Source: Paramoeba atlantica
Lineage: Eukaryota; Discosea
NCBI GenBank assembly: GCA_977017575.1
Contig: CDRNVI010000149.1
Coordinates: 1-64,000 of the forward strand
Direction of reading: 5' to 3'
DNA length: 64,000 bases
Shown: positions 19,637 through 30,540 of the stretch, piece after piece
How positions within the stretch are numbered: the stretch's first letter is position 1
Layout: each line of letters begins with the position of its first letter
Translations under genes and position numbers: made by a program
The notes under the pieces: model-generated
Told to the model about the DNA's origin: nothing
Seen by the model: the letters and a program-made list of their open reading frames with translations, nothing else
Databases searched by the model: none

Positions 19637-22580
19637 GTGAAGTGGTTAGAGTTTGAGGAAGGAAAGAGTGGGCAGGTGAAGGAAAGAAGGAAAGAAAAGA
19701 AAGGAAAAAGAAAAAAAGAAAAAAGTCAAGGACAAATCATGGGAAAGATTGGCAGTGTATCACAAAGGAAACCAACTAAGTAAGTTTATTTCTTTTATCA
19801 ACAAACAAAAAGAGTATTCATATGGGACAATAAATATAACAAGTGTGGAATTAACAAGAAATAAAATAGAATAAAAGACAAAAACACATAAGAAAAAGGA
19901 TGTGGTGGAGAAATTAAATCACAGATAAATGTTACAGAACATAGAATTAATTAACATAAAGATTATATAAAATAGATAAATAAGATGGTGTGAAAATATT
20001 AAGAGAATAACTTGAATTCAGAGTGAGAACTGGGTGGGAAGAGCTCAGATGAGAGAGACAGGAATACATGCAGAATCAAAATAGTCTGTACAGTCTTACA
20101 AATATTCATCAGGGATATTCACACAACAGGGGAGCACAGTGGTGTACAAAGAGAAACAGATTAATTTACATAACATGGAATCAGTTTACACCAGGATTCT
20201 GACACATCCTTCCAAATGAATATGTTTCATATAAATCAGAAGAAGGAATTTCACAACACATCAGAAATCAAGAACAATTAAAGCAAAGCAGCAAAACAAA
20301 TGGAATTTACATTTAGCATAGCAAATCAAGATGAGGTGAAACCTATCATTGAACCAAATATCAAGCCATCAAGGAAATCAGAATGAATTACAAAATCACA
20401 AAAACAAATATCAGTTGAATAGAATGGAAAAACATAAGGGATTGGTGCAGAAGCAATCAATAATTCAAAACATATTACTTTGAAACAAAAGAGGGATCAA
20501 CATGAGAGCACAAGAGATAATCAGAGAACTTAAGGTATGGACATGGAGAACAAGACAGAAAAATTTAATTCAGAAATTCAAAAATAATATAACCCAGGAA
20601 AAGAGAAATCAATCCAACAAAAACAGCAGGGAATAGGAAGAGAGGGATTTGTGTTCACTATTGGAGACACAGGTGGTGCATTGAATCTTCAGAAATACTA
20701 TGTTCACTCATCATTGAGCAAGGATTGGAAGGAAGAAAGAATAAGTGTTCAATAGGAATCACTATTGCATAGTTCCTCTAGATATGCTACATTTACTCAT
20801 CATTAAAAAAGGAAGGTGCTGAAGATGTTGAAAAGAAGAATCTTTCAAAGAAAAGCAAAACAAGTCATCATAAGATGAACCAGTAAGATCAAGAGTAGAA
20901 AATCAAAATGTTTTCAATAGAGATAAAGAAATCAAAAGTCCAGTAGAAATTATTAAAGTGTTATAAGCTTTAGAGATAATTGGGAATAGGTGAGAAGGAC
21001 ATTGGACAGAAAGCAACAGGAATGAAGCACAACAGCAACAAAAAAGATAAAAAAGATCATCTAGAATAGTGTTGAAAACATGGTTCAGAGGCAAAGCATT
21101 CCAGGTATGCATTTCCAAAATTCAGGGGATGAATTTTCAAAGATAAATCACATATCACATATATAGAAACAAATATATTATTATACAAAGAATAAATGCT
21201 GATCAAATCAACAAATGTTACAATTGCATTGAGATTTTGAGAAGAGAGGTGAGAAAAACATGAGCTGAAAGAAGAACATTAAAGAAAAAATATCATGGGG
21301 CTAGTGAAAATCTATTGCAAGGGTGAGAAAAACAAAAACTCAGAGAATCAGAGAAAATAAAACTCAAAACTCACTTGAAAGAACAAAAACAAGGTAATGG
21401 AGTTATAAAAGAACAAAGAGGGGACATGAGAACTCCCTTTGAAGGTAACAGGTGTTTCAAAAGCAAAGTAATGTCAAAAAGCATTGTTTAAGGGATTGCA
21501 AAGATAAAAGCAATCATCAAATTGCAGGTAGAATAGAAAAAAAATGGGATAGCAATCTCCAAAAATGATAATAACATCGAAACAGAGGAAGAAAGAACAA
21601 TATTTACAATCAACCATAAAACAAAAGAGAATTGGAAAGCAAAAACCAAATCAAAAGATTAAATTGCACAACAATAATTTGACAAGAATAAACTATAGGA
21701 AATAATGAAGGAAATCAAATAATACCAAAATATTTTTAAGTGAAGCCAAGAAATTAGTCACAAGTCACACAAACACTTTTTTCTAATTTGATATTTTGAT
21801 TTCATCACAATTAAGGCATTTCAAAACAAGAGAGAGTATTAACCATCAAATCATAAAACTGAATCAATAGAGGAAATTCAAAATCAACTTATTAAAGACT
21901 AAGAAAAGACTTAATTCCAATAAATCAACCAATAATTAGAATAAAATGTAAATGGTGCAAGATGCTCAATGGAACTTATTGAAAATAAAGCCATTACAAA
22001 TCAAATTCAAGAATCAGCATCATTACTAGAGAATAAACAAAAACATAAGACTATAACAGAAGGAAAAGCAAATCAAGATTTCTCAAAAAAAAAAGAAACT
22101 TAGAACAGAGAATATCAATGATAAGAAAGAAGCATCAGCAATTGAATCAACTTCAAAACAAACAAATCAAATTAGAGAGGTTAAAACTTGAGGGAAAGTA
22201 CAGTAATTAAAATCAAAACAGCTTCAGGGGTGGTACATCTGAAATGACACAAATACAATTTTTTCATGAAATACCCTTCCAACACCAAAATGGGTTTCAA
22301 AATTCAAGTAGGAGTATCCAAGAGAGGAATCCAAGTGAAAATAAAGTCCAGAATCAAAATCACAAAAGGTAAGAGGAAGGTATAAATTTGATAATTTCAA
22401 AGCAAAAAAAGAAATCAGGAAAATTTCCATCATCAACTAAAAACAAAAGAACAAAAAAAATCATCCTGAGGCATCAATTCAAGAATAACAAATTCAAAAT
22501 GATATTGTTACAAGAAAAATAAGAAGATGGAATCAATTATTTCTTCAATAAAATCAACACAGGGATGAATTCAATCAGTT
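19637..22580 (+). repeat. U1: unclassified non-coding interspersed repeat, 5' 2.9 kb
   Basis: This stretch has no convincing coding frame. It is the reverse complement of 33815-36748 over its whole length with moderate divergence. It starts at TGTGAAGTGGTTAGAG inside LINE ORF1 and is lysine-codon rich in its first 150 bp. It stops at GATGAATTCAATCAG, where an old LINE-C poly(T) abuts it. No LTR, terminal inverted repeat, A/B box or protein motif was recognised. It could be a large non-autonomous element or a non-coding transcript copy. Confidence 0.7.
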
Positions 22581-23547
22581 AAAAAAATTTTTTTTTTTAA
22601 TTTAAACATCAAAAATATCATTTATTGAAATGAAGTGTAATCTAGATATTTAAGAATATACTTAAATTAAATTATTATGGTCAAGTAAGATTAATTCACT
22701 TTAATACTAACTTAGTAGCCAAAAGTTCTAATGTTTCTTTCTATTTCTCATTCAAATCTCTTTTAAAATTCTTTTCTTTTCATCAACTTTAATAAATTTA
22801 ATAATCTTCCTTTTTATAGAAAGTCTTATTACACTTTTCAACTAGTAGTTCCTTGCTTGCTCATACTCTTTTCTCCACTTTTGGTTTTCTTTCTCAACAA
22901 AACTTTTTAACATTTCATCAAATGCAACTCTTTTAGAAAACCACTTAATAATATTATTTAACTTTCTTCACAAAAAAGCTTCAATTTAAATCCAATGGTT
23001 TCATCACCCATTTTCATAATTTAGAATTTTTAATAATCCATTCCTCATTGGTTGTTGTTAGTTGCTTCAATCTTGGATCTTAGTTTTTATCAAATATAGT
23101 TTCCATTTCATCCTCTTCAAAGTGACTTGTTGCTGTTATAATCACATCTGATCTTTTGTTAAATTTGTGATACACATGAATATACTTTATTTTGGCAAAT
23201 TTACTTTTAATAATATTTCTAATCTTAGATAAGATCTCATTAAACTCAAAATTATCAATTCATTTTAGATGCTGCCTCAATTAAAATTTTACAATTTCCC
23301 ACTATCTTTACATGTTATCCAAAACCAATAACTTATTATAAACCAGTTAAGTATCTTGAAAACTCATTCAAGTTATTTGAGCTTAATGGAATTGTTTTAA
23401 ATCTACCTCCAACTTTCAAACCTTCCTTAATAATCACACATTCAAATTCTCCAATGCAGAAATTTACATACTTAAAGCTATCATAAAACACTTGTAAGGT
23501 AGAGTATTTGAACTTTAGTTGTTTCACTTCTCTTTTACCTTTGGAGG
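22581..23547 (-). mobile_element. Old LINE-C copy, 3' part
   Basis: Heavily AT-biased LINE remnant on the minus strand. Its 3' end (AATAAATGATATTTTTGATG before the poly(T) at 22585-22600) is the decayed form of the young LINE-C tail. A short RNase H remnant is readable at 23336-23527 (LQVFYDS, NNLNEFSRYLTGL). It is split by the young LINE-C at 23566-27710 and continues at 27729. Confidence 0.78.
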
Positions 23548-23565
23548 AAGCCTTCTTTATAGTCT
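23548..23565. repeat. Target-site duplication of the young LINE-C, left copy
   Basis: The 18 bases AAGCCTTCTTTATAGTCT occur here and, identical, at 27711-27728, exactly flanking the young LINE. The sequence belongs to the older LINE that was the target. Confidence 0.95.
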
Positions 23566-23731
23566 TTTTTTTTTAAAGGTTCAAACACCAGGTGCCATTT
23601 ATTAGAGTTAAAAAACCATCTCTAGGATGGAAAAGAGGGGGGAAGAAAGGGGGGGGGGGAGGGAAGATAAATTAAGAGTTAGATCCAAAGATCTCTTCAG
23701 CATGGGATGCATTGAAGTTTCTTTACCAACT

Positions 23732-25081
23732 TTAGTTCTCACTAAGGGGTCTGTGTTTGATTGTTTGCCTTCTAAAACCAGGGAGTGAATTCGGTTTGGA
23801 GGTTTCTATGAAGTTAATTACATTCCTTCGAAAATCTTCCTTGATAAAGCTCCTCACCAGATTGCTCTCTTGGGACTGATGGAACCATCCTTGGATATCT
23901 TTAGTAATTATTACAGGGAGAATTAGAGCATTCTCAAGAGCAGTTTGGGCCGGAAACAAAACATGGGGGGTTGTCACTGTGTTTCCTTGGAATTTCCTTA
24001 CAAAATTCCCTGGGGGGATGGGGAAAGTCCAGTCACAGGTGAGGGGGGAATTGATCCAGTTCCACAGGGTTGAATTCAAAATAATCCACTCTTCACTGGT
24101 TTCTGCAACATGTTGTGATCTTGGATCCCAATGATGGTCATTCACAGCACATGTTCCATCTTCTTTAGACCAACTTGCAGCAGTTGCAATTGCATCAGCT
24201 CGCTTGTTAAGTTCTCGGGGTACATGGATGAATTCTATTTTGTCAAAGCACATTGCTAACTTATGGATTTCACAAAGTAGTTCATTCAAGGCATAGTTTT
24301 TGATGGCATGGGTTTTGGGTGCAGCCTTGGTGAGAATCATACAATCCCTGACAACTTCAATCTCATTTGTCATTGATCTGGCACATTGCATTTCTTTCAA
24401 ACAGCCTGTAAATTCACCAATATTGTTAGACCCAAGAGGGATGGTTTCAAACCCACCACAAATCTCTTTCCCTTCCCTGAAAACTGCAAAGCCCGCACCC
24501 CCCAGATGAGGGTCTGTACAGCCTGAACCGTCATAAAACACTTGAAAGCCTTTAAATTTAAAACTTTCCTTCTCTTTGGTTCCTTTCTTTGTTTGGGTTC
24601 TTGGGGGCTGAGGGAGGATTTTGTTCTTTCTCAAGATTTTTTCGAAAATTTCAGTAGCATACTGGGGTGATTTCGATCCTTCTGCACACACTGTGAGCCA
24701 CAAACTCAACAGGGCAACACTCACCACAGAGGTTTCTTGTCTGGTGAGAAAATTTGAGACAAGGCCACACACATTCTTAGTTTCTTGCCAGCTGGGTACA
24801 TTCAACAAAATACATTTCCTTTCCATTGCTTGGAGGAGGCCCTCAGCCACAGAACATTCCTCCAGAAGATGAGATCATGATTCCTTTTCATGGTGGCAGA
24901 GTTGGCAACTTGAGTTTTGGTTTGTGAAGTGAGCCAACTTGTCTCTTGTAGGCAGCCCTCTTATTAGGAACTTAATCAAATTCCTCTTAAGTTGGGGCCT
25001 AATTGCATGTGCCAAGTTGTACACCACACACTCAGCTCTTCCTTCACCCACATACAGATCTTTGATTTCAATGGGGATCAC
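23732..25081 (-). CDS. LINE-C ORF2 continued: CCHC knuckle and RNase H
   Basis: This continues the same frame after the first TGA, with one further TGA at 24875-24877. The segment up to that stop includes IKFLIRGLPTRDKLAHF and the first half of a CCHC knuckle; the whole reads CQLCHHEKES-stop-SHLLEEC, spacing CX2CX8HX4C, as in many LINE ORF2 C-termini. RNase H follows (24850-23732): YDGSG, IGEFTG, RDCMILTK and NKRADAIA supply the acidic residues. The usual Gly before the third acidic residue is Arg here (VRDC). The protein ends PLSEN, about 150 bp before the poly(A). Confidence 0.88.
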
Positions 25082-27709
25082 TCAAGACATATTGGAATAA
25101 GCAACTCGAGTGGCCTGACCAAACACAACTTTGGCAGAGAGGCTTTGGGCTGCAAAAAGGGCATCCTTTCGCATGGCTCCAATGGAAAGAGGACTCTGAT
25201 AATTGCTCCTCATTGGTGGACAAGAAGTGAGAAGGGCCCAGTTAAAAACAATTGGATGGTGCAGTTGGGGGTTTGAGTCCAAGGGAGGATAGCATGAGGT
25301 AAGAATGGAGGTTTTTGTGTTGGCATAGGCACCCAGAGCTGAGTGGATGGACTTCCACATCAAGGAGGTGACAGATTTTGGAATCAGTTTGAATCTTGCT
25401 AAATATCCCATGCATGGAGTTAGATAGATATTGACCATCCTTACTCTCGAGCAAAAATTGCCACCCCTTTTTTTGATTGCTGCTCCAACTTTCTTCATCT
25501 TTAGGATCACTTTCTCCCAATCCTTAAGAGGAGATAACCGTTTACTCAACCTCACTCCCAAATATACAGTTTCATCACCACAGTAATTGGATCTTGCCAT
25601 CTCAGCCCAGGGGCCTACAGGTTTGAAAGACTCAGTTGAGAGGACAAAGCACTTATTAAAATTCAGTTTAGCTCCAGTCACTTCTTCATATTTCTTGAAG
25701 GTTGGAGTGAGAGAATTGATGGTTTCAGCTTTCTGAATCACCATCCCCAAGTCATCCATAAAGCCTGATAGGTTTTGGGGGTTGTATTCCTTCTTCAAGC
25801 TCACCAGGAGGATGTCAAACACAATTACAAACAGAAGGGGGGAGATCGGGCATCCTTGTCTGACACCAGTTCGACTTTGGATTGATTCATTGTTGCCTCC
25901 CCTCTTGGATCCACCAATATTCGGCAGCCAGGTTACAGATTCTCGAAGCACCTTCTCAACAACATAGATCGCTTGAGGGGGGGCATTCAAACCTTTGAGA
26001 ATATGAAGAAGTGCATCATGATTCACATAATCATATGCTTTGCAAAAGTCTGTTTGGAGGAGGGTCATGTCTTTCCCTTCTACCAGAGCTTCATAGAAAG
26101 AGTCATACACTGATTCCACTGCTTTGTCAATTGACCTTCCCTTAAATATTGCATGCTGTTCTTTAGAAATTACTCCACTTGCAATCTCCATCAGCCATTT
26201 TGCCCAATATCTCATCACAATCCGATAATCTGAATTGGTAACACTGATTGGTCGAAATTGGTCAGGGCAGGGGATATTCTTGACTTTGGGAATCAAACAG
26301 AGTTGGCTCTCACCAAAAGAGGGGGGGAACTCCATAATCTCACCTGCTTGTTGAATTAATTCCACCCACATGTCAAAATACTTTTCTTGTGTCGCCTTAT
26401 ATAAAGAGAAAGGGATACCATCGGGTCCTGCACTGGTGTTATTGGTTCTCTGAAGAAGTTTATCAACTTTCTTCCTGTCAACATCATGTCTCTCAACTGG
26501 GGGAAAGCGAGGATGATGGTCAGCAATCAGTTTGTTGAGAGAATCCTTGTTATATGGTCTTTCTGTACTGAGAAGGCTCTCCCAAAAGTCCTTAATTGCT
26601 TTTTTTACCACATTATCATCACGAGAGATCACTCCATCTACAATTACACCTTTAACACGGGGAGAAGATTTACAACCAGGGCGTGAGGGGTGTTCATCCA
26701 CAAAAATTCCGAGTTGTTGTTTGAGAACTGCAGTTCGATCCATCCCAGCTTTGATCATTCTAGGAATAGCTTTGATTCTCCATTTCTTGTCATCTCGAGA
26801 GCCATTCCATCCTATCGCAGCTGTATGAAGAAGTTCGAGTTCCAATGAAGAGAAAGAGTGTATGGCTGAAGTTTTCCTTAAAATCCTGGTTTTTGCAAGG
26901 TGTTTGATGATTGTCTGGAGTTTCCATAGTTCTTTGAAAAGGTGAGCTTCTTTCCCTTTGTCTTTCCAAAGAGGGACTAATTCCCACACCTTCTCCTTGA
27001 GTTTAGTAAGACAACTGACAGGATCACCTTCCACATAGTCCCCAACTTCATTAATGAGGGCATTAATAAATTTAGGATCTTTAATGAGGTATTCAGGGAT
27101 TCTCTTCTTGTTAGATTTCAACTCCCATTCTTTGATACTAGTTCCACCTACGATCATCGCATGGTCCTTAAAGCCTGAAAGGATCACATTAACAAAAATC
27201 CTTTCACTAGAAGTGTTTGAGGGAATAAAGACATGGTCGATACATTGTCCTTGGAAATGGGTTGGTTCTGACCACCCCAGTCTTGATAGATTCCAAGATT
27301 CAGAGGATTCTGCAAGCTCTTTAAAAGGGGGTTCGTTAAGATCCCAGTTGAAGTCACCTCCCAGAACATTCAGTCCATCTTTGGAGAAGAACTTTCCGAT
27401 TTGGTCTTGCATAAAGGGAAGTTTCAAATTGCAATGATGGTAGACATTCATCACAGCATATTCAGTATTGAAAATCTTGGTTTTCAGTCCAAACAAACCA
27501 CTCTCAGAGCTTTCAATTGGGTATGGTTCTATATCATGAAGACCTTCCATTCTTCTGACTCCAATGGCAAGGCCCCACTTCCGTTTCAAGAAGGGGTCTT
27601 TGAACCACAAATATTTCCTCAAACAATTCTTGAGATGATCGAGATCTTTTTCAGATGTGGCATGGGTTTCTTGAAGCAAAATAAACAGAGGACGGCAACT
27701 TGCAGCCAT
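25082..27709 (-). CDS. LINE-C ORF2: endonuclease and reverse transcriptase
   Basis: 875 open residues. The endonuclease (about 1-215) shows LQETHATSEKD, GGDFNWDLNE, PTHFQGQCIDHVFIP and SGFKDHAMIVGG; its first segment (SWNINGLQ in other copies) is missing by 5' truncation. The reverse transcriptase (about 400-700) shows NTSAGPDGIPFSLYKA, PDQFRPISVTNSDYRIV, motif A TDFCKAYDYVN, motif B GVRQGCPISPLLF, motif C SGFMDDL and GAKLNFNKC. Motif C is FMDD where most non-LTR elements have F/YADD. The frame stops at a TGA (25082-25084) that aligns with Cys in LINE-A, then continues in the same frame. The Met shown is not the native start. Confidence 0.92.
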   Translation of the reverse strand: MAASCRPLFILLQETHATSEKDLDHLKNCLRKYLWFKDPFLKRKWGLAIGVRRMEGLHDIEPYPIESSESGLFGLKTKIFNTEYAVMNVYHHCNLKLPFMQDQIGKFFSKDGLNVLGGDFNWDLNEPPFKELAESSESWNLSRLGWSEPTHFQGQCIDHVFIPSNTSSERIFVNVILSGFKDHAMIVGGTSIKEWELKSNKKRIPEYLIKDPKFINALINEVGDYVEGDPVSCLTKLKEKVWELVPLWKDKGKEAHLFKELWKLQTIIKHLAKTRILRKTSAIHSFSSLELELLHTAAIGWNGSRDDKKWRIKAIPRMIKAGMDRTAVLKQQLGIFVDEHPSRPGCKSSPRVKGVIVDGVISRDDNVVKKAIKDFWESLLSTERPYNKDSLNKLIADHHPRFPPVERHDVDRKKVDKLLQRTNNTSAGPDGIPFSLYKATQEKYFDMWVELIQQAGEIMEFPPSFGESQLCLIPKVKNIPCPDQFRPISVTNSDYRIVMRYWAKWLMEIASGVISKEQHAIFKGRSIDKAVESVYDSFYEALVEGKDMTLLQTDFCKAYDYVNHDALLHILKGLNAPPQAIYVVEKVLRESVTWLPNIGGSKRGGNNESIQSRTGVRQGCPISPLLFVIVFDILLVSLKKEYNPQNLSGFMDDLGMVIQKAETINSLTPTFKKYEEVTGAKLNFNKCFVLSTESFKPVGPWAEMARSNYCGDETVYLGVRLSKRLSPLKDWEKVILKMKKVGAAIKKRGGNFCSRVRMVNIYLTPCMGYLARFKLIPKSVTSLMWKSIHSALGAYANTKTSILTSCYPPLDSNPQLHHPIVFNWALLTSCPPMRSNYQSPLSIGAMRKDALFAAQSLSAKVVFGQATRVAYSNMS

Positions 27710-27710
27710 T

Positions 27711-27728
27711 AAGCCTTCTTTATAGTCT
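27711..27728. repeat. Target-site duplication of the young LINE-C, right copy
   Basis: Identical to 23548-23565. It marks the 5' boundary of the inserted LINE and the point where the older LINE resumes. Confidence 0.95.
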
Positions 27729-28962
27729 AAAGTTTGAGGATCATTTTGTTTGTCTTAACAATTTCATCAAAAATTTTAATAATAAAGCTTGAGAACTTAG
27801 ATTCTTCTGCACATACAATAATCCATAAGTTCAATAGAGTTATACTCACTGCAGATGCTTTAGCCTTTTTTAAATATTAGTTTGTGAATTCACACACAAA
27901 GTTAGCACTCTTCCACCTAGGAATCTTTAAAACAAAGCATTTCTTTTTAATAGTTTTCAAAATCATCTTAGCTTTCAAACATTCTTTGAGAAGGTGCATC
28001 TTTGACTTTTTGGCTTTTCTACACAGTTGACAAAGTAAACTCACAAATGTGAAATGGACAATCTTATCCACAGTTGGGAGGCCCCTCAAGAAGAACTTCA
28101 GAAGATTTTGCTTAATCTGGAGTTTTTGTGGAAGAGATAAATTATAGATCATACATTTCAAGCACCCATCCTTCACATAGAAATTCTTTACTCTTACAAA
28201 AATGTTTCAAAATAGAAGAAAGAAAGATTTCTTAATTTTGGAGCTCATCTTTACTTGTTCTAAGATAACCCTATTAGCTTCTAAAGCATCAATCTTTATA
28301 GCTTCAATAAATAATGGATTCTTATAATGATCTTGGAGAGGCTTTCTTGATACTAGTAGAGCCCAGTTAAACAAAATAGAATGTTTAACTTGGGGTTTTT
28401 CAAAGAACAAGAGACAAAAAGAAGTCATTACATAGGACTTTAGATTTGCATATGCACCTAAGGCTGAATGAATGGCTTTCCACATCTTTGAGGAGATAGC
28501 TTTTGAAATAAGCTTAAATCTTGTTAAATAATCTATACAAGGAATAAAGTAAGTATTAATCATCTAAACTTTTTCATTGAAGCTGCCTTTCTTTTGCTTA
28601 ATTGCTGTTCCAACCTTTTGTATTTTCTTGATCATCTCTTCTCAATCCTTAATTGGGTTCATTCTTCAAGAAATTATAATTTCCAAGTATACAATCTTCT
28701 CTTTCAAATAATTAGCCAAAGGCATTTCAATCCAAGGGTTTTTTTCAGTTAATAATACAAAACATTTATTATAGTTGAGTTTAGCTTTAGTTCTTTGTTC
28801 ATATTCTTGGAAGATTAAGGTTAAAGAATTTATGGATTGGACCCTGTGAAGGAAAAGGATTAAGTTATCTATAAACCCAATAAGCTTCTTAAAATCATTT
28901 CCATTGTTCAAACTAACCAACAAAACATCAAAAAGGATAATAATATTAATATTAATATTAAT
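27729..28962 (-). mobile_element. Old LINE-C copy, 5' part
   Basis: This continues the remnant at 22581-23547. From the 5' side it shows reverse transcriptase (28666-28923: LIGFIDNLILF in place of GFMDDL), the region after it (28207-28563: IDYLTRFKLISKAIS), and an intact CCHC pattern CQLCRKAKKSKMHLLKEC with Lys at the column where other copies have TGA. It is 5'-truncated near 28940 next to (AATATT)n. C-to-T and G-to-A changes dominate. Confidence 0.8.
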
Positions 28963-29085
28963 ATTCTTTGTTTTTTAGTAGACAGGGCAAAAAATAACCT
29001 GTTCTGTTTTTCACATTCAAATGAATAGGAAGAAAAAATAATATTTTTAATATTTTCCTCTTTGAGATTTGAACCTGCAACCTTC
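28963..29085 (-). mobile_element. SINE1 fragment
   Basis: Antisense SINE1 from the central block (CTGTTTTTCACATTC on the plus strand) to just past the B box (GGATTTGAACCTGCAACC read as GGTTGCAGGTTCAAATC on the minus strand). The 3' tail and the A box are missing. It sits at the border between two LINE remnants. Confidence 0.75.
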
Positions 29086-30225
29086 AATCATTACAATATG
29101 ATCTTTAAAACCAAATAAGATTCCATTTATAAACAAATAATCTTCAGGAGCCTTCAAGAAAAGGAAAATATAATCAATACACTGCCCTTGAAAATGGATG
29201 GGTTTTGACTAGTTGAGGTAAGACAAATTCATATCAGAAAGGTGTTCAATTAATTTCTAGCAATTGGTTTTGTTTAAATCTCAATTGAGATTCCTAACCA
29301 AAATATTTTTGTTTTAGGAGAAAAATCAGGAAGATTCTTCCATTAGGTGTTCCAGTTTCAAACCAAGGTGGTGATAAACATTAAAGACTAAGAATTTTTG
29401 ATTTTGGATGAAAACTTTTAATCCAAATGATTTACCTTCATTTTTCTCAAAAAAGAAGAGAATGAAATCTTTCAATCCTTTCACATGTCTAATTTCAATC
29501 ATAAGACTACATTTCCTCTCTGAGAAGGAATTACAAAACCAAATGTACTTCCTCAAGTAGTTCTTAAGATGATTAAAATCATTTTCAGATGTTGCATAGG
29601 TTTCCTGGAGGAAGATGTATCGAGGCCAAGAGTTAACTGTTTTTTTTTTTTTTTTTTTTTTTTTTTCTTTTTGAAGCAAACTTTATTCAATTAGTAGTTC
29701 TTAATCTAAACCATTTAAATTACATTAAATTATATTTGTTTTTAATCTTTAATGAGAGGTAAAGTTTTTAAACTTTAACTTAGTTTAGTTAGTCTTTATA
29801 CTGAACTTTAGAACTTCTACAAGTTCAGGCTGGAGAATGTACATCAAAAGAGAGAATAATTCAAAACTCTTTTCAAAGGAATTTATTTTCAACTTTTTAG
29901 CAAATAAGGCTGAAATGTAATCTGTTTTGATTTTCACACTTTTTCAAAAGCTTTTCACTTCAATCAAATCATTTTACAGCACCAAAAAAATTTTCTAAAA
30001 TATTGAAAAACTGGGATTTGAACTTGCCCCCCCAAGGTTGAATATAGTTGAATTTATAACTAAACTACAGACACTAACCCTCAAGAGCTAGCTATTATTT
30101 TCTTACAGATCTTGAGTTTTTTTTCATTTTAAAGTTTATTTATGTTCCAGGAGAGGACTTTCAAGTTAAGGAAATAAAAAAATATTGAATTTAGGATAAA
30201 TTGGAAGGATTGAATTCCAGCACAT
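29086..30225 (-). mobile_element. LINE-A endonuclease fragment, split by SINE2
   Basis: Minus-strand ORF2 5' region. It includes ETYATSENDFNHLKN and HVKGLKDFILFFFEKNEG (29326-29679) and, beyond the SINE, the N-terminal LSWN-type segment near 30100-30150 in decayed form. A TGA at the EESS-stop-FF position is shared with the copy at 17.0 kb, while the copy at 3.0 kb has Trp there. Confidence 0.75.
29640..30081 (-). mobile_element. SINE2 copy, full length
   Basis: A long poly(T) (29640-29665) marks the 3' end. The tail contains AATAAAGTTTGCTTC and the head TAGTTTAGTTATAAATTC. The target-site duplication CAAGAGYTARCTR is at 29627-29639 and 30082-30094. The insertion is in the LINE endonuclease segment. 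Confidence 0.88.
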
Positions 30226-30540
30226 AAGGGTGGGCTCAAGCTGCACTTGCAGTCAAGGCAATTTGTGGATTTGAATTGAACTGTTGGAGAGGTTTCAATA
30301 CCCTGAAAGTTAGCTAATGTTATTGCTCACCTCAGCTCACAAACAGCCTCAACTTGACTTTCTTCCATTGTTCAAACTTTTGACCATTGAAAAAAAACCA
30401 AAAAAAACATTAATTGTTGAAAAAATAACTTTGATGGTTGAAAAAAAACAACAAAAATTTTAACCATTGAAAAAATAATTTCAACAGTCAAAAAAAAACA
30501 AAAAAAAAATTGATTGTTGAAAAAAAAGTGCTTTTTTTTT
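30226..30540. repeat. Decayed LINE joint plus 50-bp tandem repeat
   Basis: The first part contains CTCAAGCTGCACTTGCA, the reverse complement of a motif in the LINE inter-ORF region (16230 and 31055). From about 30380 an imperfect tandem repeat of roughly 50 bp runs for about three copies, with TTGAAAAAAAACAACAAAAA and AACCATTGAAAAAATAA as recurring parts. No gene is seen. Confidence 0.6.

Larger units (their letters stand above)
23566..27710 (-). mobile_element. Young LINE-C, 5'-truncated, nested in an older LINE
   Basis: This is a minus-strand LINE of about 4.1 kb with a perfect 18-bp target-site duplication (23548-23565 and 27711-27728) and a poly(T) at 23566-23574. Its 3' UTR has AATAAATGGCACCTGGTG. 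It is 5'-truncated inside the endonuclease domain, starting at AATGGCTGCAAGTTGCC. It is much richer in CpG than the other LINE pieces, which fits a recent arrival. ORF2 is continuous apart from two in-frame TGAs. LINE-A and LINE-C differ at close to half of the residues in RNase H, so they are separate families of one clade. Confidence 0.93.

Noticed and set aside
24875-25084. TGA as a reassigned codon or selenocysteine
   Set aside because: TGA pairs with Cys, Trp, Gln, Lys and Arg in other copies, so no single amino acid fits. The old copies also carry TAA and TAG. CpG deamination of CGA explains the shared sites, and G-to-A change explains the Trp sites. No selenocysteine-insertion-like structure was looked for or seen.
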